Source: Lacrimispora indolis DSM 755 (GTDB taxonomy: Bacteria > Bacillota > Clostridia > Lachnospirales > Lachnospiraceae). From it: DNA of 64,000 nucleotides. The stretch is from positions 3,700,001 to 3,764,000 of the forward strand of contig NZ_AZUI01000001.1 of NCBI RefSeq assembly GCF_000526995.1, read 5' to 3'. The number at the start of each line of letters is the position of its first letter. Within the stretch, counting starts at the first letter, position 1. Made by a program: the position numbers and the translations under genes. The notes beneath the pieces were generated by a model. That model was not told the origin of the DNA and made no database searches. It saw only the letters and a program-made list of their open reading frames with translations. Shown here in pieces: positions 43,759-52,704 of the stretch.

Positions 43759-44484
43759 ATGGTAATTGGGATTAAGTACTGCGGAGGCTGCAATCCTGTG
43801 TACGACAGGGCAAAACGGGTGGAAAAATTAAGAGAAACAAATCCTGAGCATGAATACGTGATCCCAAAAGGAGACCAGGTCTGCGATTATTGGGTGGTGG
43901 TCTGCGGCTGCAGCAGAAGATGTGCGGAAATGAAAAAATTAAAAGCACGTTACAAGGTGGCTGTGGTATGGGATGAAGAAAGCTTCAGACAGCTGGAGCA
44001 GGAGCTTTTCAAAACAAATGGGGAAAAACCTTTTCTGTCCCAGGAAAAGAGAACGCTGCATCTTCATGAAACGGCAGCGGCAACGAGAACCATAACGAAA
44101 GAGGATATAGAAATGTTTGCCAGGCTGACCGGAGATAAAAGCAGTATTCACCAGGATACACAAGCTGCTTTAAAGGCTGGCTTTGACAGACCGCCGGCCC
44201 ATGGAATATTCATTGATTCCCTGGTTTCCGCACTTATGGGAACAAGTCTTCCCGGAAGCGGAACGGTATACATGGAGCACAATACCAGGTTCATACGGCC
44301 GGCTTTTTGCGGGGACACTTTAGAAATTACCGTCCGGTTTGTTTCCTTTGAGGAACAGGAGAGCTGCTACACCGGACTTTTTTTCGGTACCTGTAAAAAT
44401 CAGCGCGGGGAAAGAGTTCTTACAGTCAGAAGCAGGCAGATGATGATGAAAACATTGTTTGCCGTGGCAGGAGAAAGGGAGTGA
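43759..44484 (+). CDS. Cys-rich N-terminal domain fused to a MaoC-like hydratase
   Basis: The start is set at ATG 43759 (MVIGIKYCGG) because GGAGGCGGAG sits immediately upstream; a frame start at 43726 would overlap the LysR gene. The 241-residue protein joins two parts. Residues 1-80 hold CGGCNPVYDR (Cys8, Cys11) and VVCGCSRRCAEMK, a possible metal or thiol site. Residues about 105-235 are a hotdog-fold MaoC domain with the hydratase motif LTGDKSSIHQD, AHGIF and GDTLEITVRF. The Asp and His of the (R)-specific enoyl-CoA/ACP hydratase site are present. It likely hydrates or dehydrates an acyl thioester in the module with the adjacent ACP. Confidence 0.8.
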   Translation: MVIGIKYCGGCNPVYDRAKRVEKLRETNPEHEYVIPKGDQVCDYWVVVCGCSRRCAEMKKLKARYKVAVVWDEESFRQLEQELFKTNGEKPFLSQEKRTLHLHETAAATRTITKEDIEMFARLTGDKSSIHQDTQAALKAGFDRPPAHGIFIDSLVSALMGTSLPGSGTVYMEHNTRFIRPAFCGDTLEITVRFVSFEEQESCYTGLFFGTCKNQRGERVLTVRSRQMMMKTLFAVAGERE

Positions 44485-44490
44485 GGTTTT

Positions 44491-44727
44491 ATGACAAATC
44501 TGGAGATTTACAACCGGTTATTTATCCGGGCTTTAAGGGTAAAGGAAGAGGAGCTTCCCGGTCTGAAATACAGAGGAGCCCATTCATGGGATTCTCTGGG
44601 ACATATGGATCTGATTTCAGATCTGGAGGAGACGTTTGATATCCACATCAGTACTTCGGATGTAATGGCTTTTTCCTCCTATGAAAAAGGAAAGGAAGTT
44701 TTGGCAAAATACGGTGTTGTGATTTAA
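44491..44727 (+). CDS. Acyl carrier protein
   Basis: A 78-residue acidic helical protein starting at ATG 44491, six bases after the MaoC fusion gene. The phosphopantetheine attachment site is Ser35 in SWDSLGHMDLI, at the start of helix II as in other carrier proteins. It is not in a fatty-acid synthase cluster; it lies between a MaoC hydratase and LuxE/LuxC-like enzymes. This indicates a dedicated carrier for one acyl group, loaded probably by the AMP ligase at 47011-48423 or by the LuxE-like protein. Confidence 0.9.
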   Translation: MTNLEIYNRLFIRALRVKEEELPGLKYRGAHSWDSLGHMDLISDLEETFDIHISTSDVMAFSSYEKGKEVLAKYGVVI

Positions 44728-44743
44728 AAGGGAGAAGCCATTC

Positions 44744-45820
44744 ATGATGGATTATGAAGGCATTCTGAACAGGAAGCCGTTTTCCGCAGCAAAGGATGAG
44801 AAAAAACTGATGTACGGGGAATGGCTGACAGAATTGACGTATTATCACAGAAAACACTGCCATGCATACGGACAATTTTTGAAACACCTTATGATTCCTG
44901 AACGCGGACTGATGGGAGAGGAAGAGATCCCCATGCTACCGGTTGGACTTTTTAAGGATATGGACTTGATCAGCATTCCAGGCAGGGAGGTATTTAAGAC
45001 CATGACTTCTTCCGGAACAAAAGGGCAGACGGTATCAAGGATTTATCTGGATAGGGATACGGCAGATTACCAGCAGAGGGCACTGGCAAATATTGGAGGA
45101 GACTTTTGGGGAGAGGAAAGACTTCCCTTTCTGGTACTGGACAGTCCGGAGGTATTAAAAGACAGAAACCTGTTTTCAGCCAGAGGAGCGGGAATCCTTG
45201 GATTTTCCATTTTTTCCTCCAGAATCTGTTATGGACTGGACCGGGATATGAACCTTGATATGGATGGAATCCGGCAATTTCTGGAACGCTATGGGGGAAA
45301 AGGGATCCTGATATTTGGTTTTACCTATATGATCTGGAAGTATTTCTATCAGGTCCTTGCAAAGTCCGGACAGAAGCTGGATCTTTCGGAAGGAATCCTT
45401 ATCCATGGGGGAGGATTTAAAAAGCTTGAGGATCAATCTGTTTCCTCTCATGAATTTAAGGAGAGGATCGGGGAAGCATCCGGGATTAAGGAAATCCATA
45501 ATTATTATGGAATGGCAGAACAGACAGGCAGTATCTATATGGAATGTTCCCAGGGTCACCTCCATGCAAGCTTATATTCCGATATCATAACCAGACGGGC
45601 AAAGGATTTCAGCGTTTGCTCCCATGGGGAAAAAGGGATCATACAGGTACTTTCCCCTCTTGCCCTTTCTTACCCCGGGCACTCCATACTTACGGAGGAT
45701 GAGGGAATCATTCTGGGAGAGGATGACTGCCCCTGCGGCCGTCTGGGAAAATATTTTAAAGTATTGGGGAGAATACACCAGGCTGAGATAAGGGGGTGCA
45801 GTGATACCTATGATGGATGA
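44744..45820 (+). CDS. LuxE-like acyl-protein synthetase
   Basis: A 358-residue protein of the LuxE acyl-protein synthetase family, related to adenylating enzymes. Visible: the TMTSSGTKGQTVSRIY nucleotide loop, FGFTYMIWKY, ILIHGGGFKKLE, EIHNYYGMAEQTG (the adenylation core) and a late CPCGRLG pair of cysteines. In luminous bacteria LuxE activates a fatty acid and carries it as a Cys thioester to LuxC. Here no luciferase genes exist, so the acyl group serves another purpose. It begins 16 bases after the ACP gene and overlaps the LuxC-like gene by 11 bases. Confidence 0.85.
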   Translation: MMDYEGILNRKPFSAAKDEKKLMYGEWLTELTYYHRKHCHAYGQFLKHLMIPERGLMGEEEIPMLPVGLFKDMDLISIPGREVFKTMTSSGTKGQTVSRIYLDRDTADYQQRALANIGGDFWGEERLPFLVLDSPEVLKDRNLFSARGAGILGFSIFSSRICYGLDRDMNLDMDGIRQFLERYGGKGILIFGFTYMIWKYFYQVLAKSGQKLDLSEGILIHGGGFKKLEDQSVSSHEFKERIGEASGIKEIHNYYGMAEQTGSIYMECSQGHLHASLYSDIITRRAKDFSVCSHGEKGIIQVLSPLALSYPGHSILTEDEGIILGEDDCPCGRLGKYFKVLGRIHQAEIRGCSDTYDG

Positions 45821-47009
45821 TGTCACATATCTGGCAGGAGTAAGCCGGCCGAAGGCTGAGCCGTTAAAACCTTTTTCAGAACTTGTTATGGACTTTCTGG
45901 AAGAGCTTTCTATTGAAATACGCAAAAGGAGAAGGGAGTTTGAAACGTACCGTGAAATCCCGGCTTTTGGGTTCTGGTTAAGAAGGACCCATATGGAGGA
46001 ATTTCGGATGCGGTACGAGGATAGAAAACTTCGCATGGGCAGAGGTGTGATCTTTCATATTGTCTCTTCCAATGTCCCGGTTCTGTTTGCTTACAGCATG
46101 GTCATCGGTCTATTGGCTGGAAATAGCTGCGCGGTACGGATCTCTTCCAGGAGCCGGAAGGAGGATCAAAAACTGTGTGAAATAATTGACAATCTTTTGA
46201 GCCGGCCGGAATTTTCTTCTGTCAGAAACCGGATTTCTGTTTTCTCCTGTAAAAGAGAAAATAAAATCATTAAAAGCTGGCTGGAGGAATGCGATGGTCT
46301 TATGGCATGGGGAGGAGATCAGGCCATACAATCGGTCAGAGGAATGAAATTAAGACCGGATGCCGTGCAGGTCATGTTTCCGGACCGGTATTCCATCTGC
46401 ATTCTGGATACAAAACGGATCGGAACGATTCCTGATGAAGTCCATCAAACGCTGGCATACGGATTTGTAAAGGATGCTTATGCCATGGATCAGAATGCCT
46501 GCTCCAGCCCTCAGTTTGTCATATGGAACCAGAAGGAGAAGACGGAAAGGACAGAACAGATCCGCAGAAGATGGTGGAACACCGTTAAGAAAGAGGCAGC
46601 CGCTTATGAGTTAAGCCCTCATAAGGCCACGAAAAAATACGAGACCTTATGCAGATATGCCATGATAACGGAGGAAATTTTAAGGACAGAGCAATACGAT
46701 AACCTGCTTTATACGGTTCTGCTTTCTGAAGTTCCTCCTTATCCGGAAAATTACCGGGGCACCTGCGGATTGTTTTTTGAGTATCAGGGAGATTACCGGA
46801 CTGCGGTCAGGCAATTGGCAGTCAGAAAACTTCAAACGGTAACGTATTACGGAATCCGCAGGGAGGAACTGACCGATTATATTATAAATAACCATTTATA
46901 TGGAATTCACAGGGTGGTGCCCATAGGGGAAGCCTTAAACATGGATCTTGTATGGGATGGGCAGGATCTGATTAAGATGCTGTCCAGGGAAATTGTCTGG
47001 GAGGAGTAA
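45810..47009 (+). CDS. LuxC-like acyl-CoA/acyl-ACP reductase
   Basis: A 399-residue protein of the LuxC family, counted from ATG 45810; a GTG at 45801 and an ATG at 45813 are alternatives. It should reduce an acyl thioester to the aldehyde with NADPH. Features are IFHIVSSNVPVLFAYSMVIG, NSCAVRISSR for the cofactor, LMAWGGDQAI, and the predicted nucleophile Cys231 in DQNACSSPQFV. The overlap with the LuxE-like gene indicates coupled translation and a two-protein complex, as known for LuxC/LuxE. The acyl chain length cannot be read from sequence. Confidence 0.85.
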   Translation: MMDDVTYLAGVSRPKAEPLKPFSELVMDFLEELSIEIRKRRREFETYREIPAFGFWLRRTHMEEFRMRYEDRKLRMGRGVIFHIVSSNVPVLFAYSMVIGLLAGNSCAVRISSRSRKEDQKLCEIIDNLLSRPEFSSVRNRISVFSCKRENKIIKSWLEECDGLMAWGGDQAIQSVRGMKLRPDAVQVMFPDRYSICILDTKRIGTIPDEVHQTLAYGFVKDAYAMDQNACSSPQFVIWNQKEKTERTEQIRRRWWNTVKKEAAAYELSPHKATKKYETLCRYAMITEEILRTEQYDNLLYTVLLSEVPPYPENYRGTCGLFFEYQGDYRTAVRQLAVRKLQTVTYYGIRREELTDYIINNHLYGIHRVVPIGEALNMDLVWDGQDLIKMLSREIVWEE

Positions 47010-47010
47010 T

Positions 47011-48423
47011 ATGCGTCTGTTTCAGGAAGAAAAATCATACGGAGACCGGATGCTGGCAGCAGATGATGCCGGACAGACGGTGACATACCGGGATCTGGAT
47101 TCTTTTGCAGAGGAGCTGTACCGGTATATCGGAGGGAAAAAACTGATTATTATATTATGCCAGAATACCATTGGATCTCTTCTTGGGTATCTGGGCTGCT
47201 TAAAAACAGGGGTGGTTCCTTTGATGCTGGAAAAACACATGAACCAGGAGCTTCTGATGGGGCTGATCCGTGAGTACCGCCCGGCTTTTCTATATATACC
47301 GGAGGATTGTCTTTTAAAGGCAGAGGAATGTGAAATCGTATGGAAAACACAAGGATATTGCCTGTGCCGCAGAATGGAAAAGCTGTCTCCTTCCCTTTAC
47401 GGAGAGCTTTCCTTGCTTCTTACAACATCAGGGAGTACAGGAAGTCCAAAGCTTGTGAGGCAGAGCGGAAGGAACATCGATGCCAATACAGAGTCCATAT
47501 GTAAGTATCTTAACATCCATGAGAAGGAACGGCCTGTTACCACGCTGCCCATGAATTACACCTATGGATTATCCATCATCAACAGCCACGTGAAAGCGGG
47601 GGCAGCCCTTTTGCTTACGGTCCGCAGTATGGTAGAGCAGCCGTTTTGGGATTTTATAAAGGAAAAAAAGGGCACATCCTTTGGCGGAGTTCCCTATACC
47701 TACCAGGTTCTGAAACGGATCGGGTTTCTCCAGATGGACCTGCCTGATTTACGGACAATGACACAGGCTGGAGGAAAGCTTCCCATAAACCTTCATAAGG
47801 AGTTTGCTTCCTATGCGGAAAAGACAGGAAAGCAATTTGTTGTTATGTATGGGCAGACAGAGGCCACGGCAAGAATGGGATATCTGCCCGCTGGAAAAGC
47901 AGTGGAGCGATGCGGGAGCATGGGAATTGCCATACCAGGAGGCAGGTTCTGGCTGGAGGATGATAAGGGAGAAGAACTCAAAGAACCGGATACCCAGGGA
48001 GAACTGGTGTATGAAGGGGAGAATGTAGCACTTGGATATGCCTGCTGCCCTGAGGATTTAAAAAAAGAAGATGAGTGGAAGGGCATCCTGCATACCGGTG
48101 ATATGGCAAAACGGGATCAGGACGGTTATTACTACATTACCGGAAGAAAAAAACGTTTCATCAAAATGTTTGGAAACAGGGTAAATCTTGATGAGACAGA
48201 GAGGCTGTTAAAGGAACATTTTGAAGGAAGTGATTTTGCCTGTGTGGGAACAGATGACAGTCTGATCATTTTTACGGATCTCAGGGAGAAATCTGGAGAG
48301 GAGCTGATCCTGGAACATCTTTACCAGATGACAAGGATAAATTCCAGGGCAGCAGGGATTCACCAGGTGGATAAGATTCCTAAAAACCTGTCCGGAAAAA
48401 CCCTTTACAAGGAGCTTTTATAA
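47011..48423 (+). CDS. AMP-forming acyl-CoA/acyl-ACP ligase
   Basis: The start is set at ATG 47011 ([10 protein letters not shown]) right after GGAGGAG. The 470-residue enzyme has the ANL adenylation motifs: [17 protein letters not shown] (phosphate loop), [41 protein letters not shown], and the catalytic Lys in [14 protein letters not shown]. It activates a carboxylic acid as acyl-AMP and transfers it to a thiol, here probably the adjacent ACP. It is the last gene of the module; 50 bases later the butyrate genes begin with thiolase. Confidence 0.88.
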   Translation: MRLFQEEKSYGDRMLAADDAGQTVTYRDLDSFAEELYRYIGGKKLIIILCQNTIGSLLGYLGCLKTGVVPLMLEKHMNQELLMGLIREYRPAFLYIPEDCLLKAEECEIVWKTQGYCLCRRMEKLSPSLYGELSLLLTTSGSTGSPKLVRQSGRNIDANTESICKYLNIHEKERPVTTLPMNYTYGLSIINSHVKAGAALLLTVRSMVEQPFWDFIKEKKGTSFGGVPYTYQVLKRIGFLQMDLPDLRTMTQAGGKLPINLHKEFASYAEKTGKQFVVMYGQTEATARMGYLPAGKAVERCGSMGIAIPGGRFWLEDDKGEELKEPDTQGELVYEGENVALGYACCPEDLKKEDEWKGILHTGDMAKRDQDGYYYITGRKKRFIKMFGNRVNLDETERLLKEHFEGSDFACVGTDDSLIIFTDLREKSGEELILEHLYQMTRINSRAAGIHQVDKIPKNLSGKTLYKELL

Positions 48424-48473
48424 GGGACGCAGCTTATGACATTGTTATATCTGATGAAAAAGGAGGTTTTATT

Positions 48474-49655
48474 ATGGGGGAAAGAGTTGTATTAGCAGGA
48501 GCCTGCCGCACGGCTATCGGAACCATGGGAGGAGCTTTGAGTACGGTTCCTCCCCAGGATATGGGAGCAGCCGTTATCCGTGAATCATTAAAACGGGCAG
48601 GTGTCATGCCGGATCAGGTTGATTTAGTCTATATGGGATGTGTGATTCAGGCTGGCCTGGGACAGAATGTGGCCCGCCAGGCTTCCTTAAAGGCGGGTAT
48701 TCCGGTGGAGACTCCTGCGGTTACCATCAATGTGGTATGCGGTTCCGGGTTAAACTGTGTGAATCTGGCAGCCCAGATGATTCAGTGCAAAGAAGCGGAT
48801 ATTGTAGTGGCCGGAGGAACGGAAAATATGTCCATGGCCCCTTATCTTTTAAAAGATGCCCGTTTCGGATACCGTATGAATCACGGACAGCTCATTGATG
48901 CCATGGTAAATGACGCACTGTGGGATGCATCTCATGATTACCATATGGGTGTAACGGCAGAAAATGTGGCGAAACAGTGGGAGATTACAAGAGAGGAGCT
49001 TGACCGTTTTGCGGCATCCAGTCAGATAAAGGCTTGTGCAGCCATTGAATCCGGCCGATTTCGGGAAGAGATTGTGCCGATGGAAATCAAGAAGAAAAAG
49101 GAAACCCTTGTCTTTGACCGGGATGAAGGTCCAAGGCCTGGAACAACGGCAGAAGGAATTTCAAAACTGCGACCGGCCTTTCAAAAGGAGGGAGTCGTTA
49201 CGGCCGCCAATTCCTCCAGCATAAACGATGGTGCGGCAGCAATTGTAGTCATGAGTGAAGAAAAGGCAAAGGAGCTGGGCGTTAAGCCTATGGCATACTG
49301 GGAAGCAGGTACTCTTGCAGGCGTTGCACCTGAGATTATGGGAGTCGGTCCGGTGGCTGCAACCAGAAAGCTGCTTAAAAAGACGAATATGACTGTGGAT
49401 GAGTTTGACCTCATTGAGGCCAATGAAGCATTTGCGGCCCAGTCATTGGCCGTGGCAAAAGATTTAAAGTTTGATCTGTCAAAGGTAAATGTAAATGGCG
49501 GGGCCATTGCCCTTGGCCATCCGGTAGGAGCATCCGGATGCCGTATTCTTGTGACTTTGCTTCATGAGATGGAAAAACGGAATGCGAAAAAGGGGCTTGC
49601 TACCCTTTGTATCGGAGGCGGTATGGGCTGCGCAACCATCGTTAAAAGAGAATGA
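48474..49655 (+). CDS. thlA: Acetyl-CoA acetyltransferase (thiolase)
   Basis: A 393-residue biosynthetic thiolase. It condenses two acetyl-CoA to acetoacetyl-CoA, the entry step of butyrate formation. The acyl-accepting Cys89 lies in [12 protein letters not shown], and the C-terminal active-site motifs are [15 protein letters not shown] and [10 protein letters not shown]. Start ATG 48474, with AAAGGAGG upstream. It leads the crotonase, Hbd and Bcd-Etf genes, all in pathway order apart from the crotonase/Hbd swap. Confidence 0.95.
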   Translation: MGERVVLAGACRTAIGTMGGALSTVPPQDMGAAVIRESLKRAGVMPDQVDLVYMGCVIQAGLGQNVARQASLKAGIPVETPAVTINVVCGSGLNCVNLAAQMIQCKEADIVVAGGTENMSMAPYLLKDARFGYRMNHGQLIDAMVNDALWDASHDYHMGVTAENVAKQWEITREELDRFAASSQIKACAAIESGRFREEIVPMEIKKKKETLVFDRDEGPRPGTTAEGISKLRPAFQKEGVVTAANSSSINDGAAAIVVMSEEKAKELGVKPMAYWEAGTLAGVAPEIMGVGPVAATRKLLKKTNMTVDEFDLIEANEAFAAQSLAVAKDLKFDLSKVNVNGGAIALGHPVGASGCRILVTLLHEMEKRNAKKGLATLCIGGGMGCATIVKRE

Positions 49656-49695
49656 GACGGTTGACATAATAATGGAAGAAATGAGGTGCCGGTAC

Positions 49696-50472
49696 ATGGA
49701 ATTTGTTACATACGAAGCGGAAGGATTGATTAGTATCATTACCATTAACCGTCCCAATGCTTTAAACGCCTTAAACAGCCAGGTTTTAGAGGAACTTGAC
49801 CAGATTCTTGACCAGATTGACACAGCTTCGGTCAGAGCATTGATTCTTACGGGAGCTGGAAATAAATCCTTTGTGGCGGGAGCGGACATTGCAGAAATGA
49901 GCACCTTCACAAAAAAGGAAGGAGAGGCCTTTGGAAAGAGGGGAAACCATATCTTCCGCCGTCTGGAAACCTTTCCCCCTCCTGTTATAGCTGCGGTAAA
50001 TGGATTTGCTCTTGGCGGAGGCTGCGAACTCTGCTTAAGCTGCGACATACGGATCTGTTCTGAAAATGCCGTATTTGGACAGCCGGAAGCAGGTCTTGGC
50101 ATTACCCCCGGTTTTGGAGGCACTCAGAGGCTGGCAAGAATCATTGGCCCCGGAATGGCGAAGCAGATGATATTTACTGCAAGAAATATAAAGGCAGAGG
50201 AAGCTTACCGGATTGGCCTTGTCAATGGCGTGTACCCTCAAAAGGAGCTGCTTTTGGAGGCAAAAAAGATGGCAAAAGGAATTGCAGATAATGCTCCCAT
50301 TGCGGTGAGAAATTGTAAAAAAGCCATCAATGAGGGGCTTCAGGTGGATATGGATCAGGCGGTCGCCATGGAAGAACGGCTTTTCGGAGACTGCTTTGAG
50401 ACACTGGACCAAAAGGAAGGGATGAAAGCCTTTCTTGAGAAGAGAAAAGAGAAAACGTTTCTTATGAAGTAA
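49696..50472 (+). CDS. crt: Crotonase (3-hydroxybutyryl-CoA dehydratase)
   Basis: The start is set at ATG 49696 (MEFVTYEAEG), 7 bases after GAGGTG, giving 258 residues, the usual crotonase length. ATGs at 49672 and 49681 are less well placed. It dehydrates 3-hydroxybutyryl-CoA to crotonyl-CoA. The oxyanion-hole and catalytic segments are SFVAGADIAEM and FALGGGCELCLSCD, with the second catalytic Glu in FGQPEAGLGI. It lies in the butyrate operon between thiolase and Hbd, and its product is also the product of AbfD. Confidence 0.93.
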   Translation: MEFVTYEAEGLISIITINRPNALNALNSQVLEELDQILDQIDTASVRALILTGAGNKSFVAGADIAEMSTFTKKEGEAFGKRGNHIFRRLETFPPPVIAAVNGFALGGGCELCLSCDIRICSENAVFGQPEAGLGITPGFGGTQRLARIIGPGMAKQMIFTARNIKAEEAYRIGLVNGVYPQKELLLEAKKMAKGIADNAPIAVRNCKKAINEGLQVDMDQAVAMEERLFGDCFETLDQKEGMKAFLEKRKEKTFLMK

Positions 50473-50524
50473 GGCGAGGGGAGATTTATCCCAACACATA
50501 CAAACATAGAAGGAGGGATATGGG

Positions 50525-51364
50525 ATGAAAGTCGGAATTATAGGCGCAGGGACCATGGGGTCAGGAATTGCCCAGGCATTTGCCCAGACAGAAGGGTATG
50601 AAGTATTTTTATGCGATATCAATGAGGAGTTTGCAGCAAATGGTAAAAAGAAAATTGCAAAGGGTCTGGAACGGAGAGTCGCAAAAGGAAAAATGACACA
50701 GGAAAGTGCTGATGCAGTTTTGTCTAAAATTCAGACAGGGGTAATTAGTATCTGCCAGGACTGTGATCTGGTGGTAGAAGCAGCAATTGAAGATATGGCA
50801 GTGAAAAAACAGACCTTTCAGGAACTTCGAAATATATGCAAAAAGGAAGCAATGTTTGCAAGCAATACGTCCTCACTCTCCATCACAGAGCTTGGGGCAG
50901 GGCTTGACCGGCCTGTTGCGGGAATGCATTTTTTTAATCCTGCGCCGGTTATGAAGCTGGTGGAGGTCATTGCAGGACTTAACACTCCTCCTGAAATAAT
51001 TGCAGAAATCAAGAAAATAGCCGCTGACATCGGAAAGGTTCCTGTACAGGTAGAGGAGGCCGCAGGCTTTGTGGTAAACAGGGTTCTCATACCCATGATC
51101 AATGAGGGAATCGGAATATATGCAGAAGGAGTTGCAGATCCGGAGGGAATTGACAGCGCCATGAAGCTGGGAGCCAACCATCCTATGGGGCCTCTGGAGC
51201 TGGGAGACTTAATCGGGCTTGATGTGGTTCTTGCCATTATGGAGGTGCTTTATTCGGAAACAGGAGATCCCAAATACCGTCCTCATCCTCTGCTTAAGAA
51301 GATGGTACGGGGCGGAAAGCTTGGACAGAAAACCGGAAGCGGTTTTTATCAGTATAAAGGATAA
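50525..51364 (+). CDS. hbd: 3-hydroxybutyryl-CoA dehydrogenase
   Basis: A 279-residue NAD-dependent dehydrogenase. The Rossmann motif is [17 protein letters not shown], followed by Asp31 (LCDIN), which favours NAD over NADP. The catalytic His135 is in [16 protein letters not shown], and the dimer domain has [15 protein letters not shown]. It reduces acetoacetyl-CoA to (S)-3-hydroxybutyryl-CoA. Start ATG 50525, with AAGGAGG upstream. Confidence 0.95.
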   Translation: MKVGIIGAGTMGSGIAQAFAQTEGYEVFLCDINEEFAANGKKKIAKGLERRVAKGKMTQESADAVLSKIQTGVISICQDCDLVVEAAIEDMAVKKQTFQELRNICKKEAMFASNTSSLSITELGAGLDRPVAGMHFFNPAPVMKLVEVIAGLNTPPEIIAEIKKIAADIGKVPVQVEEAAGFVVNRVLIPMINEGIGIYAEGVADPEGIDSAMKLGANHPMGPLELGDLIGLDVVLAIMEVLYSETGDPKYRPHPLLKKMVRGGKLGQKTGSGFYQYKG

Positions 51365-51386
51365 CGGATAGGGAGGAGAAAGATAT

Positions 51387-52691
51387 ATGGCGGTTGTGCA
51401 GCTGCCCTTTGGAAGGGAAAAAATCAGTTTGAATATTCCTGACAGCAGATTAAACGGGTTACTTATGTCAAGGGCTCACAGCTATCAGGCAGATGATGGG
51501 GAAGAGGAGCTGGTCCGAAAAGCGATGGAACACCCCATTCACTCCCCAAGGCTGAAAGAACTGGTTAAGGGGAAGAAAAACATTGTCATGATAGCAAGCG
51601 ACCATACCCGGCCGGTTCCAAGCCAAGTGATAGCACCTGCGGTTATAGAGGAAATCAAAGAAGGAAATCCCCAGGCACAGCTTACAATCCTCATTGCCAC
51701 CGGATTTCACAGATCCACCACCAGGGAGGAACTCATTGATAAGTTCGGTCAGGAGATTGTTGACAGAACGGATATCCGTTTTGTTGTTCATGAAAGCTGG
51801 AAAGATGAGGATATGGTTTTCATAGACACCCTTCCCTCAGGGGGAAAGCTTTTGATTAACCGGATAGCGGCAGAGGCAGATCTTCTTATATCGGAAGGCT
51901 TTATAGAACCTCATTTCTTTGCAGGCTTTTCCGGCGGAAGAAAAAGCGTGCTGCCGGGAGTCTCAAGCGGGGTGACGGTCATGGCAAATCATTGCTCTGA
52001 GTTTATTGACAGTCAATATGCTAGAACCGGTATTCTGGAGGGAAATCCCATACAAAGGGATATGGCTTACGCTGCAGAGCAGGCAAAACTTGCTTTTATT
52101 GTCAATGTAGTGCTGGATGAAAATAAGAAAGTGATAAAGGCCTATGCAGGCCATTTCAACGAAGCTCATAAGGAAGGCTGTAAGTTTGTGGACCAGCTCT
52201 CAGGAGTGGATGCCATTCCGGCGGATATTGTAATCACTACCAACGGCGGATATCCCCTGGACCAGAATATATACCAGTCTGTAAAAGGCATGACGGCCGC
52301 TGAGGCCACCTGCAATCCTGGGGGTGTCATCATCATGGTATCAAGCTGCAGTGACGGCCATGGAGGCCAGTCCTTTTACAATACCTTTGCGGGGGGAGAA
52401 GATAAGAATGCAATCATGAACCGGTTTCTTGATACGCCCCGGGATAAAACCGTGCCGGATCAGTGGGAGGCACAGATTCTGTGCAGAATTCTCTTAAAAT
52501 ATAAGGTGATCATGGTCACCCGGGCTACCGGGGAAATGGTCCGTAGCATGCAGATGGATTATGCAGGCAGCGTGGAAGAAGCAATTTCCATGGCAGATCA
52601 CTGGCTGGGTAAGTCTGATGGGAAAATTACGGTCATTCCTGACGGGGTTTCCGTAATCGTCAGGAGCAGACAGCCTTTGTCATTACCGTAA
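51387..52691 (+). CDS. larA: LarA-type nickel-dependent lactate racemase
   Basis: A 434-residue LarA homologue starting at ATG 51387. The active-site residues match the Lactobacillus plantarum enzyme: His108 (ATGFHR), His176 (IEPHFFAG), Lys186 (GGRKSVLPG, anchor of the nickel pincer cofactor) and His202 (ANHCSEF). It would interconvert D- and L-lactate so that both can feed the adjacent FAD dehydrogenases. Because LarA relatives racemise or epimerise other 2-hydroxyacids, the substrate is inferred from the lactate permease and dehydrogenases nearby. The cofactor genes larB, larC and larE are not in the window. Confidence 0.85.
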   Translation: MAVVQLPFGREKISLNIPDSRLNGLLMSRAHSYQADDGEEELVRKAMEHPIHSPRLKELVKGKKNIVMIASDHTRPVPSQVIAPAVIEEIKEGNPQAQLTILIATGFHRSTTREELIDKFGQEIVDRTDIRFVVHESWKDEDMVFIDTLPSGGKLLINRIAAEADLLISEGFIEPHFFAGFSGGRKSVLPGVSSGVTVMANHCSEFIDSQYARTGILEGNPIQRDMAYAAEQAKLAFIVNVVLDENKKVIKAYAGHFNEAHKEGCKFVDQLSGVDAIPADIVITTNGGYPLDQNIYQSVKGMTAAEATCNPGGVIIMVSSCSDGHGGQSFYNTFAGGEDKNAIMNRFLDTPRDKTVPDQWEAQILCRILLKYKVIMVTRATGEMVRSMQMDYAGSVEEAISMADHWLGKSDGKITVIPDGVSVIVRSRQPLSLP

Positions 52692-52704
52692 AGGAGGAAT
52701 TAAG

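Noticed and set aside
44744..47009. A lux bioluminescence operon
   Set aside because: LuxE- and LuxC-like genes are present, but no luciferase (luxA/luxB) or flavin reductase gene is nearby; the setting is fermentative.
49479..50123. 214-codon minus-strand frame over thiolase and crotonase
   Set aside because: Overlaps two genes with intact catalytic motifs on the other strand.
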